Origin: a virus
Strand: one strand, 5' to 3'
IMG/VR virus record: IMGVR_UViG_3300020169_000077
Span: 1-29,368 of that record
Length of the DNA stretch: 29,368 bases
Below, in pieces: positions 28,854-29,368 of the stretch. Made by a program: the position numbers and the translations under genes. Under the pieces are notes generated by a model. The model saw only the letters and a program-made list of their open reading frames with translations, had not been told where the DNA came from and ran no database searches. The first letter of the stretch is position 1. Each line of letters opens with the position of its first letter.

Positions 28854-29368
28854 GTGAATTGCACCGTTACTACTTCACCATCAGTCGGGAAAGGGTTTGT
28901 GGTAGACCATGACCATTGCCGACCTCCACTACTGCCTGTATGACCATACGTTGCCGAAGCTCTCGTGTACGTAGTTCCTTTTATAATCATGCTTGTAAAC
29001 CCAGAGTTAACATTAGTGCCTTCAACCGTCAATATTAAGTTTGATCCTGAGTAAACAAGAGCTCTATAATCGTTACCAGATAACCAGTTACAGGTTCCAT
29101 CGCTGATACTTCCGATCATCCAAATGTACCCATCGTATCCCCACTGTGCGGCGTTATACTGCCCCGGAGGTTGATACTCCACAGTGACGTACTGCGTATC
29201 CAAGATAACCACAGCACTGGCTCCGTACCACTCACTAAAAGACATCGTAGCCCCAGAGGCTTTACCTATAAGGCCACGAATATCTGAGTCGTTTAAAGAC
29301 ACAGTGGTGCCCGAAGACCCACCAGCTTCGATGTGTATCTGGTTTAGGCTTATTGGCCCTGAAGTTTG
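28850..29368 (-). CDS. Tail-fibre-like protein, N-terminus cut by the window edge
   Basis: The frame is open to base 29368; the GTG at 29302 is an internal Val and not the start. Reading from the edge gives QTSGPISLNQIHIEAGG, then TTVSLNDSDIRGLIGKASG and MSFSEWYGAS, a signature found at the start of many marine phage tail-fibre and tail-tip proteins. Probably only a few residues are missing. The remainder (GYDGYIWMIGSISDGTCNWL, TVEGTNVNSGFTSMIIKG) is a beta domain likely exposed for host binding. Together with the 971-, 246- and 92-aa proteins the phage has at least four fibre-type genes. Confidence 0.75.
   Translation of the reverse strand, partial: QTSGPISLNQIHIEAGGSSGTTVSLNDSDIRGLIGKASGATMSFSEWYGASAVVILDTQYVTVEYQPPGQYNAAQWGYDGYIWMIGSISDGTCNWLSGNDYRALVYSGSNLILTVEGTNVNSGFTSMIIKGTTYTRASATYGHTGSSGGRQWSWSTTNPFPTDGEVVTVQFT

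Noticed and set aside
1-29368. tRNA genes, integrase or attachment sites
   Set aside because: No cloverleaf-like sequence, integrase/recombinase motif or repressor gene could be seen; the gaps are too short to hold more than regulatory sites.

Overview
The window is part of a lytic, short-tailed (podovirus-type) double-stranded DNA phage genome. No bacterial chromosomal genes, insertion sequences, tRNAs or rRNAs are visible. The gene set (class II ribonucleotide reductase, ThyX, MazG-like hydrolase, gp4-type primase-helicase, single-subunit RNA polymerase, collagen-like tail fibre, GTA-type holin) is typical of marine or aquatic phages of Gram-negative bacteria. The sequence alone does not fix the host. 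Portal, capsid, terminase and DNA polymerase genes are not in this window.

Left arm (1-7195, + strand): metabolism, replication and transcription. In order it carries a 5'-truncated class II ribonucleotide reductase, a 52-aa HTH-like protein, a candidate promoter with a strong hairpin, a MazG-like protein, a 45-aa basic protein, a primase-helicase, a compact unsplit T7-type RNA polymerase (694 aa), an 88-aa unknown and thymidylate synthase ThyX. A strong terminator hairpin at 7200-7234, U-rich on both sides, separates this arm from the convergent late genes.

Right arm (7290-29368, - strand; transcription runs from high to low coordinates): one tightly packed late operon with overlapping ATGA/TAATG junctions. 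In transcription order it holds: a tail-fibre-like protein cut by the window edge and a 262-aa unknown; a lysis block (DUF6447-like protein, small holin-like protein, M15-type endolysin, 3TM-type holin, two small unknown or membrane proteins); a 722-aa tail nozzle or hub protein; a 971-aa repetitive tail fibre with two short fibre-tip paralogues and a tail assembly chaperone; then an ejection block. The ejection block is a GNAT-like protein, a 174-aa Gln/Ala-rich protein, a glycine-zipper protein, a Pro-rich protein, a 766-aa protein, a 1324-aa giant protein and a 1147-aa protein. Its order recalls T7 genes 13-14-15-16.

The most interesting part is the end of the late operon. The 1147-aa protein has every catalytic motif of single-subunit RNA polymerases (GR, D-G, K-x3-M-T-x2-Y-G, Y-D-x-F). 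It is best read as a virion-packaged RNA polymerase of the N4 gp50 kind, so the phage encodes two such polymerases, one early and one late. Its neighbour, the 1324-aa giant, begins with a staphylococcal-nuclease-like domain that keeps the main catalytic residues. The two giants share an 11-residue N-terminal peptide (MDLS-x-LLDTPS), which may be a common packaging or processing tag.

No stretch over 300 bases lacks a gene. The longest gaps are 1893-2015, 7196-7289 and 26143-26216, each described below.
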